Shown in pieces: positions 33,900-47,300 of a stretch of DNA of 64,000 bases (positions within the stretch are counted from its first letter, which is position 1; every line of letters begins with the position of its first letter). The stretch lies in contig JAUIRK010000554.1 of the NCBI GenBank assembly GCA_030549495.1, positions 1 to 64,000 of the forward strand, in the 5' to 3' direction. This DNA comes from Nectonema munidae. Its lineage: Eukaryota; Nematomorpha; Nectonematoida; Nectonematidae. The notes under the pieces are model-generated. The model was not told the DNA's origin. It ran no database searches and saw nothing but the letters and a program-made list of their open reading frames with translations. The position numbers and the translations under genes were made by a program.

Positions 33900-34340
33900 A
33901 ATGGTTCTAAAAAGTTATATTCTCACTGTTATTCAGATGATCATATTTTAAAAGATTGCCAATTCAGATGTGATAAAACAATGTTGAAATGTGGTAATTG
34001 TTTTAGAAATAATTTAACTGATCTTAAACATCTTTCTTGTAGTTCCACATATGCTTTTGAACGGAAAAATATACTATGTCAAAAGTCTAACGACAATATC
34101 TTCAAACAATGAGTCCTAATTGTAGATAGGATAATAGTTTTATAAGTTTAGTTATATGTATTATCTGATATTTTTGACTTTTCATTTTTTAAGGATTCAT
34201 CTCTTTTCTACAATGTTGATTCTTCTCCTTTCATTAATCTTAATACTCTTTTGAATCTTAAAAATCTTACTCTAATAAGTTTGAATATACAATACCTTAA
34301 AGCTAAATTTCTTTCTTTGAAATGTTTTTTTTTTATAAAT
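33900..34340 (+). mobile_element. LINE fragment: ORF1 zinc-knuckle end and ORF2 endonuclease start
   Basis: A + strand frame reads SHCYSDDHILKDCQFRC and MLKCGNCFRNNLTDLKHLSC, an ORF1-type cysteine/histidine region, ending in a stop at about 34110. After a short gap, NLKNLTLISLNIQYLKAKF (about 34255-34315) is the usual opening of the apurinic endonuclease of jockey/CR1-type LINEs. The rest is decayed. Confidence 0.6.
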
Positions 34341-34344
34341 TTTT

Positions 34345-37300
34345 CTCTATTTAGCACTTATTTTCATGCACTCTGTCAACAAGAAATTTAATGATATTAA
34401 CTCTAATAATTTTTTTTAATTTCATGGATATTCTTTTATATTTATACCTTTATATTAATTGCAATTTGAGTTGTAACAAGATTTAGAAATGCAAGAATTG
34501 AATGAAGAGAATATAATTATAATTTACAATCATTTAGCGTTTATGCATGACATCTTCAATGCTATATTTGATCCATTTGCTGTAACTCGATATTCATCTA
34601 TTTGTTGATAGAGTTAGAATTATATGCTTGGAAGTTGCGCAATGCGAAGCTAAAAATTCATAGTTGCTAACATGTGTAGGGCAAAAATCGCTAGAAAGTT
34701 AAACACAAAGTTTAAAACTAACTGCAAAATAATGACCCTTTGAATCTAATAAATTTATCAAAATATGAGTTATATAAATTAGTATTTTTTCACACATTTG
34801 TAATTATATCAGAGGCCTGAATACATTGAAAATAAAAGATTACACAGATTTATTATAAATTAAGCAGACAGTTGTTTCGAAATATGATAATTGGATAACT
34901 AATTTACCACAGCAACCTTCAAATTTTACATTCTTTTGCTGATAGAAAATGCTAGGTGTGTGGAGCTTTTTACTTTAGAGAGTACCCTAGGTGCCCAAAC
35001 ATAGCAGGAAGTATGGGAAAATATATTTAACTTGGAGCTAGGATTGAGCATAGGGTATTTTAACTAGACTTGTTCGAAAGAGAAATTAAAATTTAAGTAG
35101 AAGTGTCATTTAAAGTAAATTAACTGATTTTACATTAACATTTTATGATCACTACTATCAAAAAATATTACAAAACTGTAAATCAGAAACTAACAAAAGG
35201 CGGTAGAATTTGTAACTTAAAGCGGTAGCCATTAGTTACACTTTATAATCGTTAAAATTGCACATATGAAAATGTACAGATAGAATTTTTTGACGTTTTA
35301 GGGAATGATTAATTTCTACAAGATTTCAATGATAAATTAGATGCAAGCTTGGTTCTGAAATTCAATAAGAAGTGCAAAATTATTTGAATATATTTTATTG
35401 TAAAACTTATTACTTCATTCTTGAAAGAACAAGGTTTTTTTTTATCGTTGTTCATTTAATTCATCTAAAACAATGAGTTTAGAAAACCAGTTTGAAACCA
35501 ATGGTGTAAATTGTTTTATTTGTTCAGTCATTTTAGAATTACAATATTCATATATTTCTGTGATAATTTATACTTATTTGGAAATAAAATAATAATATTT
35601 TCAAAAATGAATGTCATTTTACTGTAACCTAAGTTAATTTTAATAAAGGAAATGTTACCAGAAAATATATCTCTAGATAATATTTTATAGTAGACGTCAT
35701 CTCAGACTGTTGCTATTTTTCCAACTACCACTATATTTTTTAATAAAACTTAGTTTACATTATAGTTTTAATCATAACTTATAAGTTCTACTCTATACTC
35801 TACGTTGTTTCGGCGTTACATTTTATATCTTATTGATATTATTTTTTATGCAATTTTTTTAATTAATATTTCGGGATAAAAATTTTAGGAAAAATCCCTA
35901 TATTATTTTTTTATTGTTCAATCAGAAAATTTATTATTAGAATTTCCAAAAATTAAAGTAAAAAAATTGACATATCATTTTCTTGATAAATCGAAAATAA
36001 TTCACTTCGTAAAGGATGGATTCAAATTTTAGAGAAAGTTAAAATAAAGAATACTTTAAAGACTTTAGAATTGACCATAATCGCTAAACAACGTTACAAA
36101 GTACTAAAAATACAACTTCTTAAAAAAAATGTAAGCAAAAATATTAACGTTGCGGTTATTTTTTAAATTTTATTTTAAGAGGATAATTTACGTTTTACTG
36201 TTTAAGACCATTTCTTTACTTTATAACAAAATTGGAGAGATATTTTCTTGTGGAAAAACAAGATATATAAAAATCATAGTATCTCAACTTCAAAAAGATT
36301 TAATAATGACGTACTTTAAAATAAAACTATTTTCTTTCATGATTAGCCGTGTTGAAGATAAATCGATATCACCTCCAAAGAAAAAATATTCTTGCCTAAC
36401 TTGACTAATGTTAGGAATTTGATGATAAGAAATCCGACTCGGAACATCTCAATAAAGATATAAAGTGGGATTAAATCACAAAATAAAATAATTTCAATAA
36501 GAATTCCAAATTCTATGTATTAAAAATAAAAGTTTGATTTATCTAACAGAAAATTCTAAATTAAAAAGTTTTTTAATATTTATTAAATCTGTTTATAAAT
36601 GGGGAGGGTTTTTCCTAGTTTCCTTTCTTGGTCTTCTTTTTTTGAACATTCTAAAGGTTTGATTATTTTAAAATAATTTTTTGTCTAATTAAGTGATTCA
36701 TATATGCCCTTTTATATATTTCTAGTTCTAATATTCTCTAAACTTTTTAAGATTTCCTAAATGATACATCAAGTGAATTAGATCACGTTTCTACTCTAGA
36801 TTATAGAGGTATTTTACTGATTATTTTTATCTTATATTTTCTTTGCATATAAACTTTAATAACTATCACTTAAATTAAGAATATATATAGTTTTGGTTAA
36901 TATAAAATCTATGATTTAATCTAACCTGTTCCTTTATTTCTTATAATCTGTTTCAAGGCTTTTCATTGCTCTCTTTTAGGGAAATAGACTATTTTTTCCT
37001 CTCGATACAATTATTTTTTGTTATAATAATTGATTCTAATTTCTGTGAAGAAAAAAGCATTTTCCTATAGTTTTTTGTAGGTAATCTGTAAGCAATGTGT
37101 ATCATTGTGTTCAAATAAATGTTTTCTTTCAAGGGTTGAGTTTAAACATAAAATAAGACGTTTTTTAAATTTTGAGTTCTTAATATTTCATGATGATAAC
37201 TATTTAACTAATTTTTAAAACTTGTCAAAACTTTCACGTCTATTTGAAAAGCTTATGAAAAATAGTTTTAATCAGATGTGTTAATAAAAGTTTTCGTGAG

Positions 37301-37400
37301 GTACAGTTTGCCTATCAATGGTCTCATATGATTTCTTTTCCATAAAAAAGAAATCTTAATGATGGATGTGAAAAAACTCAAAATTAGGTTTTGTGATTAA
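34345..37400. other. AT-rich intergenic DNA, possible decayed LINE
   Basis: No gene was found. Around 37230-37330 the + strand frames (RLFEKLMKNSF and VQFAYQWSH) recall LINE reverse-transcriptase text, which may be the continuation of the element at 33900, but it is too decayed to call firmly. Confidence 0.3.
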
Positions 37401-37404
37401 AAAT

Positions 37405-37505
37405 TGGAGGATCGCATGAAGATTCACTGTCAGAATCGAACATGAAACATCCTGATCAAGAACTCATGATTCAACCACTAGGTCAACTGCCGAATTACCG
37501 TTTGA
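37405..37505 (-). repeat. tRNA-like sequence, probable SINE or tRNA pseudogene
   Basis: The minus strand reads TTGACCTAGTGGTTGAATCA (A-box like) and, about 35 bases on, ATGTTCGATTCTGAC (B-box like). A complete cloverleaf with a paired acceptor stem was not evident. It differs from the SINE family at 18136. Confidence 0.4.
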
Positions 37506-38217
37506 CGTGGAAACTTCAGATAAATCCATTAAAAATCAATGATAAGTATGCCCTAGACTCCTAAAGGAATTATACAAATGATAATAGACGTATGTCATAT
37601 TTCATTTAGATTTCATAAAAATAATTTCAATTTTCTTAACGGACACAAATTTTTTCCCCCACCATCTTTAATTAAATGAAACTTTTCAACCACTATTTTT
37701 AGAAAATCTTTTTTTTAACTATTTATTATAAAGGAAAAGATAAACCATCCTACTAACTAACTGACTATATTTTACCAATTTGTATTATTTACAATGTTTT
37801 ATAAAAATCTAGTGCATAATTATGTATGCTCAAGCCTTAACTCTTTAGCAGCAGAAAGAAAAATATTTTGTGCAAAAAAAGTATTCATTATAATTTGTAT
37901 TTTATCGGGTGTAAATAAAAATTCATATTTTTTATTATTTACAATATTTTATAAAAAGTTTGTGTAAAAATAAGGGTTGAAGCTCTATTTTCAAAGTTGG
38001 TTGGGTCGGAGATGGGGAGAGGGATTGTATAAATTACTTTTTTTGTTTTTAATATCATAGGAATTCATTTTTCTTCGCACTCTGAACTTCTAGATTCTCT
38101 GAAAAAGAAATATTCGTTTAATGATTATCATAAAATAACATATTTTTAGTACTGTAGGGGAGGGGATGCAAATATGCCTGCCCTAATCTCTCTTAAAATC
38201 TTTTTTTCTTCTTCCAG

Positions 38218-38322
38218 ATTACCACATCTTTGGACACTGTCCTCTCTATGAAGACACGTTCATCGTTTCCTGTCAATTTTGCTCAAAGAATATCTTATTT
38301 TCTTCTTATTGGAAACATTTAG
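38218..38322 (+). CDS. ataxin-7-like zinc-finger exon
   Basis: The acceptor TTCTTCCAG ends at 38217 and the donor CATTTAG/GTATTT is at 38322 (phase 1 in and out). It encodes YHIFGHCPLYEDTFIV, SCQFCSKNI and SYWKHL. ATXN7-family proteins have M-IFGHCPA-DDFYLVVCNHC and a downstream His. IFGHCP and the finger spacing are what convinced me. Confidence 0.65.
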   Translation: MTTSLDTVLSMKTRSSFPVNFAQRISYFLLIGNI

Positions 38323-41300
38323 GTATTTTTCAAAAAAATTTATCATTTCCCTGATATTTTTGTTATTTCAAATTTTATATTACTTTAGGGTTATTTCTAA
38401 TCACATAGATAATCAATCTCTTTCCTTAACTTCATCATCATGTACTAAAAGTAAGTACGGTGAAAACAAAAATAACGATTGAAGAGAGGCTATAGTAGAT
38501 TGTAAGAAGATGCCTCTAATCAATGTGTCTTGGACATTTAGATTTATCTGTATTTTAGCCATTTTTTTGCCATTAAGTCTTATGTATCATAATATGAAAC
38601 ATTATTTCAAGAAACACGATGTATGATATTGATAGGAAATGCATATGCAGAAATTATGAGAATATATTTAATATATTTTCATGTTTAATTTGAAGTAAAT
38701 TAGCAATCTAAGTGATGTATAATAATAACTTGCAATTACCTCTCTCATCTCTAAGAGCCTATTTCATTTGATTACTCGATCAAATGCTATGTTCATATCT
38801 AGAAGGAAACTTACCCATGGGCGATATTTTTTTCTGAATATCCAATATAAGAAAGAATTGAGAGTGAATGCTTATCCATATACCAGAGTATTAATCGAAT
38901 TATAGAAAAAATATTAGCTATTCAAAAGAATGTTTTCACATTTTACTTAAAAGAATGCAAGAAGGTGAATAGTAACACGTCAAAATTTCTAATATTTCTG
39001 AAATAAATTCAACTTCAAAAGTTCTAAAGAATAAAAGAGTTTTTTTGATAAATTTTTTTATTTATTCCTTTTTTTCATTATGCAATGAAGATTTCGTATG
39101 ATTGATTAAAATGCTAAGTTTTAATTCTGTTTGTCTTTTATAAATTAAATTTGGTATATATAATGATTTTTGCAAAAATTGAAGAAAAAATAATTAGGTA
39201 AAAGTTAGCAATTTCAAGGAAGAAAATATTTTTCTTACGTACTATTATACTATACTTCTAAAATCAGAATAAAAAGGCGTGATTGTTAAAATGATCTTTA
39301 AAGTCAATTATTTATAATTTTCAGGTCAACCCTTGATCCTCCTAGTTATAAGAGGCAGGTTATCGCGATAAACCATATAAACAACTAATTGCCTGCTATT
39401 AAATCGTCACCTGATATTATTGACTGATTCATTTATGTGTGAAACCTTTTAAAATGAATACTTTTTACTTGCAATTGGTCGAAAAGTAGTAATCAATATT
39501 TCTCGGCTAAAATTATTTCACGATTTTTGGGTTAATCATCAATAATTCTAAGCTTGAGTTTCTTGAAAAGGTGATTTGTTTGCACTCTTCATTAAGATGG
39601 AAAATTTTGCTATTTTTAGAAGTGAAGCATCAAAATGAGAACAGCAATTCAATCGAAAATCTCCACAAACCAGATACTTCACTTGAAAATAATAAAGAGA
39701 GCGAAAATTGCGAAGTTCAATCAACCAAATTCGCGAGCCTCAACCACAAATCTTTGCCATATGCCCACGACAAATTGAATAGAAAGCGCTTAACCATCAA
39801 ACTTTTCAGGGTACCTACAACTGCTAAAAATGTGTACCAATCAGATTCCATCAACCCGCAACTAAGCCAAAATGGCTTGAATCTTCCCCTAAGCAATCAT
39901 AACACTCGTGTCAATGATGAAGACTATGCTGATGACGGTCCATTGTATGGCGAGAATGATGGGAAAGGCGAATCTGTGTCTGAAAAATCTTTGCGAGGAC
40001 GCTTATTGGCTGAAGTCGAGAATTGTTCCCCTGTGGATAACATATTCACTGTCGATGGAGAAAATGAGGAGACGAAGGAAAGTACTAAGCTGGGCAGTTC
40101 TTCTCCCTCTCACTTTGCCTCTTCAACAGATTTGTCTTCTAGTTTCGGAAATGAAGATGAGCTCAATTCTTCCTTTGACAAAGAAGACAGTTCTGATGAT
40201 GTCAAAATACTGAAAGAGATTCTGCCAAACATCGGGAGGAGCCGAAAAAATCGGGAGGATTTGTCTGCCAGCCAAGCCTCTCTTATTCCACAAGGTATCA
40301 TTTGCTTCAACAGTCACTTAATGCTTATATTGTTGAAATGCTAAACTATCTCAATTTTTCTAATTATTATAATACTTTTTTGTAGACCTCAATTTTGTCT
40401 TCTCATCTAAATTCGTTAAAGTTTCAGGACGTGTATTAGTTGAAAATTTTCTTTTGTTGTTTCTTCTTAACCTCCCACCCGATTTAAGCCAGGGTTAAAC
40501 CGGGAGAATCCCAAAAATCGCGACATCTCCCGACCCTACGCAGAAGTACACGAGTTAATAAATAATTTTATAATTAAAATAAAAACTATATATAATATCT
40601 CCTATATTAATATTTAATTAAATATTAAATTAATCCTATTAATTTATTTCTATGTACCAGTGTAAATCCCTCTCTAAAGAGAACATCTGGAAGGTCAAGA
40701 AAATCATAATATATAAGATTTCGATGACGAATCTTCACATATGGTCTAATACGCTAAAAAAACAACTTTAAAAATACGATATAAAATAGCCAAACATATT
40801 CAAAAAAATATTTTTAAAATACGTACACTTACTTTAAATATACAATGAAAAAACCATTTTAAATCACTAATTCAAACCAAAGGTTCTCTTTTTGAGCAAG
40901 TAACGGCTTCTTTTTGCAAATAAACATACGCATTAACTTTTTCTGTAATAATATAAATCTGATCGGCTTTTCTCAACCGGGGTTTTGCATAACCCTTCTT
41001 CGGTTTCAACAAAAATGTGATGCAATAAAGAGTTTTTATTTATTTTTTATCTCAATTGAAATATTCTTATATACTGGGTTGTTATTGGGTCGATTGAAAT
41101 ATTTAGTTTTTTCCTTTGCTCACATATGCTCTTTAATTTTTACTTTATATTTCATTAATTTTTATATTAACCTTAAATCAATGTATTAGTCACAAATTAT
41201 TTATTATTGCTGTTCTTTTTTTGGTTTGTATCCTTTTTTTGAAAAATTTCAAGTAGATTAAATTTTCATTTTCAAAAAATTTAAGGATTTATTAGTATAT

Positions 41301-44300
41301 ATTATTTCTCTATTTCCTGAACAGTTTAACATTACTCCTAAAAGTAAACTTTTTTGCAGACTCTGTAGTTGAGTTGTTAAACATCATAAATATTTTTTGT
41401 TGAAAGCTGCTTCTTCTTCAGTTCAATCATTTATTGGCGAAAAAAACTTTTTTAAAAAAGTTGGAGAAAGTTTTTTTTCAGCAAATTTATATACTTTTGA
41501 ATAAACTAAACTATCCTTCAATTAAAGATTTGTGTAAATTGATGAGGTGCATCTGTCCAAAGTCTTGTCTATACTATATCACAAATCCTGCTTAAAAGAT
41601 CAAAGAAAAGGCAAAAAAAACTTTATTTTTGTGATTATAGATGAATATTCGTTTGGTAATAAGTACTATGTAAATGTTTTGGTTGGTGATTTGAACTTAC
41701 CAAGAAAAGCGTACACTCTACAGATAGCTAAAAAAAATAATTCAAATCTGTACTTTTCATAAGCGATGCCGCAACCTCCATGCAGAAAGCTGGAAAAACA
41801 TTAAACATTTGGTATGCTTATTTATTGCATGTTTACTGTATAGCACATTGAATGCATAATTAGATCAAAGTTCGAAAGTGTGGATAATATATAAACAGAG
41901 ACAAGCGCGTTTTAGTGAAATTGGATTACGGCGTAAGCCTGTTCCCACTAGATGGTCATCTTAGTCTTAAAATCAGTTTCTTGGTATGTTGGAAAATTAA
42001 GTGAAGTGAAAAGAATTGTTCAGGACTCTTCTGATGATGGCTTTATTATCGATAAAGCAAAGAAAGCTCATCTCCCCTCTACCTGAAGATTTAAAGGAAA
42101 TTTTGCTTGTTTTGATTGAAAAATGATTGTATTAAGAAGATATAATAGATATGATGATGTTTGTTCTCTGTTATCACTAAAAGATTGGAAAATAATGATA
42201 TTGAAGAAATTATGGAAAAAAAATGTGATGTTATCCCGAATATACTCCTTATTAGAAAATTGACAAGCTACATCAAAAAAAGTGAAATGAAGTTTTTCTA
42301 TGCTCAACAATATGTTGAAAAAAAATCGTAATTTTAATGGTGAAAATGTGTGCAAATATCTTTTCATGAACTATAATTATGTCATTGAAGATGGATGTGA
42401 GCTCTAATTTGTAAAATAAGATTTTTATTTCAATAAATCTTTTAAAAAGTCAATTTTATTATTTTTAAAGTCAATTTTTTGCTTGTTCTAGTGATTTACT
42501 AACAAGTAGTAAGTAATTTAAACCTACGAGTTAGAAATTTCTACTAACTAAGTAACTTTATAAATCAGGGGCACCCTTAAAAAATCTTACGGCACCCTTT
42601 AGGGCCGCGGCACATCGGTTGGGAATCACTGCTTTAAGCGGATAACGTGTAGCATTGCTTTCAATAAAGATGTTTCACTTTTTGCATCCATTCTGCCCTA
42701 TCTATATCTTTCTTATACATTAAAGAAAAAATAAGACAACACAATACTTTTTTAAAGCATTCTTCCTTCCGATGTGAGATTTATATTCAATCAATAAATA
42801 AATATATATATTGATTTTGTCAATGACATGACGCAGACATTTTTTTACCCTTCTCTGTATTTTCATATTTTTTCTTTTGTTCTGGAATTTATATGCTTTC
42901 ATCGGCACTAAAAGACCGCATGCGTCTTATTTCCTAATTTAATGACCTATTTTTAGACTCCTCAAATAGTATTCTCAGTGAATATTTAAGTTCTACTCCG
43001 CAGAATCAAAATAAGGTGAGCGATTTCTCTTAATCCTTCTCAAGCATGCCACCTTATTGCATCTTTTGAAGAGGTATCCTGTATCGCAACAAGTGCTTCG
43101 TGATTCGAAATGTGGTATGAATTTCGCGCTAGCCAGCCCATCTCCGCAATGCAATACGTCACCACCTTACCCAGCTACGGAGCGACGACTCGAGGACGAA
43201 CATTCGAACAAAGGATCAACGCACCTAACTCTCAAGACGTCTGCCTCAAAATTGATCGACTTGAATGCCTTTTTACAGCTTCCAACCAATTCCTCCCAAC
43301 ACTCGTCTCGACACACTCACTCCTTCCACACAAATTGTGAAGAGCAGAGTGCCTGCAACGATGAAGAGTTGAATAGTGCGTTGAATACGCTCTATGCCTA
43401 CTCCAACTTCAATGGCTGTCAAAGTTTCAGCCAACTCCCTCCTCATGGAACGCATTCAAATCCAGACCTTCCTTACCCCATCCCAAATAGGTATTCCTTA
43501 TCTATCATGATAAAAATGATTACTCAACATGCTTTCCAGCAACTTTTGATCTAAAGTAGCGATTTATACAGGTTTATCGGCCTTGAACTTTTTGCTTTTA
43601 AGCTAAATCGAGGTAAAAAATTCTACTTTATAAGTGAAAATTGCCATAAACGAGTATTTTTGACATCAATTATATATAATAATTGTTCGCCACCATTCAT
43701 TCTTCATTCCTCTTTTAAATTTTCTTTTTTAGTTAATTTGAAAGAAAATTTCTAATTAATAAGAAGGCAGTCTCTTACCGAAAGTGATTAAGATGTCTTC
43801 ATCTCTTCTAAAATTCTTTCAGAAGATTTTACAAGCTTAATTTGTTTTTCAAATAGTCACATGGGTAATAATGACATCAAAATATTATAAGATTCTTTTC
43901 TTTTCAGAGACTTGGTACACATAAGTTAGGAGAATGTTATGAAAATGAAATTTGACAGCACCAAAGTTTCACACATCTTTTATTTTAGTCGTTTCTCATG
44001 GCCTAGACACTCTGAAGCGATAAACGATTGAGGGGCATACGTTAAAGCGATAGACATGTTTAAGCAATCATGATCGCTTGAGCGATAAAACGATGTCAAA
44101 TTTTTACTAATATTTAATATAATGATAAAGATATTTTATCTTACTAAAAAAGCGCTCAAATGTGTTTCTCTCTAACGTATATCGCATAACTGTTCACATC
44201 TCTCATGCGTGTGAATGCTTTTTCTCATCTGATTCATTTATCTTTTATTCTACAGAATTTCACATAAGATGAATATCACTTCAACCCCACATCCTAAACA

Positions 44301-47300
44301 CGCCAAGAACGTGAAGGTAGGTATTCAAAATCGATTTACTTTTAACTTGTGCTGCTTACACAAGAATCCTCTCAAAATGCTTCCTCTTCTTAGAGTCATC
44401 CTTACGGCGACAGTGATGCCCAGCGAGAATCAGACTCCCTCTTAAGAAGCTTGTTTCTTCAAGATGGGTAATTCATTTTCATTACTTCTCCTCAGTGAGT
44501 TTTGGGAGATTCTTTGCCACCGAAACTTATAAAAGGACCCAATCAAAAGGCTGCGTTAATTCCCAGAGATTGGAGAATTAAATTTAATGGAATGAGAACT
44601 AAGGAACATATTTTCAGGTGATAGGCCGTATACAATCTTTTTCAATGTGATTTACTTCTTGGTTTTCTTTCGCTCTTAAGTAGGGGTATGTATTGACGGT
44701 CATTTAATCACTTGTCTTTTCATGACTAAGACAGTTAATCACGTTGACATGTAACCGTACGATGCATTTTCAAAGTCGTGATGATGAGATCAAAGCTGAA
44801 GGATTTAGGAAAAATATGCGCACCTTTTGAGAAAATCACTAAAATGACAGAACGCCGTTTAGAGGCAGGAATCAAAAATTAGCTAGTTGCACGTTTCTTG
44901 TGAATCGAACACCGACACCTTTGATCTTGCTGCTACGCTTTATCTTCACTGGAAACTGCTGATCTGTGATATCATATGATACTCAGAATAGAAAGATTTA
45001 GGGGAAAGTAAATATTTTCGCTTTCTCATCTCACGAGTATACATTTTAACGACACTTCTGTATGCATGCGTTCATGACTTAGAAATATTTGTGTTGATTT
45101 CTTTTTTGTTTAGATCATCATCTCAATCGCTACTAGAAAACAACTCTTCTTTTGATTCTTTTCAACGATCCCTGCCTTCAGAGAATACACGCAATCAGGG
45201 CATTTTTCCGTTTCATCGTAATTTTTTATTGTCCATTTTGCATGCAAGGGAAGAATAATAAGCTTGCGCCATTAGACTTACAGGATGCCACGATAGTGAT
45301 TCGAACCATGCCCACTGCATCAATACCCTATGCTTCGTCCTTTGGGTCATCTCCCATTGACCTTTTTCATCTTATTTTTACTCTCAGTAAAGATATTAAG
45401 AGGTCCTTCTTTAGTCGAGGGCAGAAGCAAAGGTAAAGGTACAGTGGGGTGTTTTCATCGAAAAGTGATAAAGGCGACTATATTGCAAATTAAGGTCAAT
45501 GACCTGAACTTGGAAATGAAATTTTTAATTTTTAGAATACAAAATTTTACAATTTTGGTCGACACATAAAAGACGATTATTTAAGTTGAATTAATTCGCC
45601 TTATTTTTCTCAAATACAAAATTCAAATTACAATGAAAATAGGGTACAATTTCATTTTCAAGTTCAAGTCTTCCACTCAATTCACATAATTTCGACACAT
45701 TTATCAAATTCCGCGTTTGTTCCAATATGTGTTGACATTTTGTCTGCATACCGTTTGTACTTACGTTAATGTTTGCCTATTTTTTAGTAATTTTTGTATT
45801 TTATTGATATATGTTTTTCTTCGTTTTTTATTTTGCTTCTCTTTACACATCTCCTACATTATTTGTCGCTATGAAAAAAGAAATGGGAAGAAAATGTTTA
45901 CAATTAAACGCGTGTTAAATGAACAGAAATACAAGTAACCATGGAATAAACGCAAATCAACATTTCCTGAAAAAGATAGATTTAGGAAAAAATTGTTAAC
46001 GGAAAGGCTGTGCTCTATGTTTCGTCGTTTCTTTATAGTATTTATGGCATGTGAGTAAAGTTTAGTAAAAAAAAATCCTATTTTTACTAAATATACTCCC
46101 TTTCATCAATGGCTCTTCAAATCAAAACGTTTGTTTTGTAGAGAAGCAGCTCGTAAGTCTTTTATTAAAAAATATATTATAGAAAAAGGAAGAATAAATT
46201 TCAGAACGGAACTGCACCAAGAGTCATGAAATGGCGTGTAGATATTGCAAATTTTTTAATTTTTGTAAATAATTATAATGCTGTTATAATAACTAAATTC
46301 GTTGTATTTCCTTCTTTACCACGTTGGCATAGTGAATGAACCTTATCATTTATATAGGATGTTGTTATTGTATGCGTATGTACATTATATATATAGTAGG
46401 ACAGGGGTGGATCTAGAAATTGGCATTTGAAGGGGCGGGGCGGATTTTACTAAACTAGAACTCAAATTTGAAGCATATAAATTTAAGCATTATCAACATT
46501 TTTAAGCTATTTTTATCTTATTTTGGGTAATAGTTTAGTAAAAAGAGAAAATTGACTTTTTATCATAAAACTTAGAGTATCATAATAATATATCAAAAAA
46601 TTATAAGTTTATTATAAGAGTAACTCATCCGTCTAGGACACTTTTTAACATACATATAAATAATGGTGTCAATATCCAATCGAATATCTCTGAACAAAAA
46701 GAAGAATGAGAGCATTAAAACGATCCTCATTCATTGAACTGCGAAGTGAATTGATGTGGTAAAACTTGATGTGTTTAAAGAATAAATTTACAATAAAAAT
46801 CGAATAATATAAAAGTAATAAGTGTCACACGTAACTACGATTAAAACATAAAAAAAAACTTTTTAGGGCTTCTCATTTTAGAGAAAGATTGAATCTAAAA
46901 AACGAGTTGCAGAAGTCATCATAATATTTGAGTTCTACGAAAAGAATTAGATCAAGAAAAATTTTCAAGCATTTGGCAATGCAATTTGGGGGGGGGGGGG
47001 GTACTCCGATTCCGCCCCCTTTAAATCCGCCAGTGTATAGCAACGTGTTACACGCATAAAACAATGTACATTGTATCAATAATAATAATATTCTTATATT
47101 GAAGCTCTTTATTTGAGCCCATAGTTACTTCCACGTTGAGATGTACTTTTTTGCTGTACACTATGTTAAACTTAGAGAGTTTTAGAATCGTTATAATACC
47201 TTACTAGGCGTTAAAAAGCAAGACGTAGTCTCTATAATAAAATGATAGACTAAAATTGGGAGAGAACGTAAAAATCACTTCACACCTTTTAATTTTTTAA

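Noticed and set aside
37405-37505. Functional tRNA gene
   Set aside because: Box-like motifs exist but the acceptor and anticodon stems do not pair convincingly; kept only as a SINE or pseudogene candidate.
43110-43455. Frames in the other registers of the 43072-43490 exon
   Set aside because: Alternative-frame shadows; only one register joins in phase with the neighbouring exons.
45152-45569. Two overlapping + strand frames
   Set aside because: They extend the exon at 45114-45217 past its donor into a SINE fragment; not independent genes.
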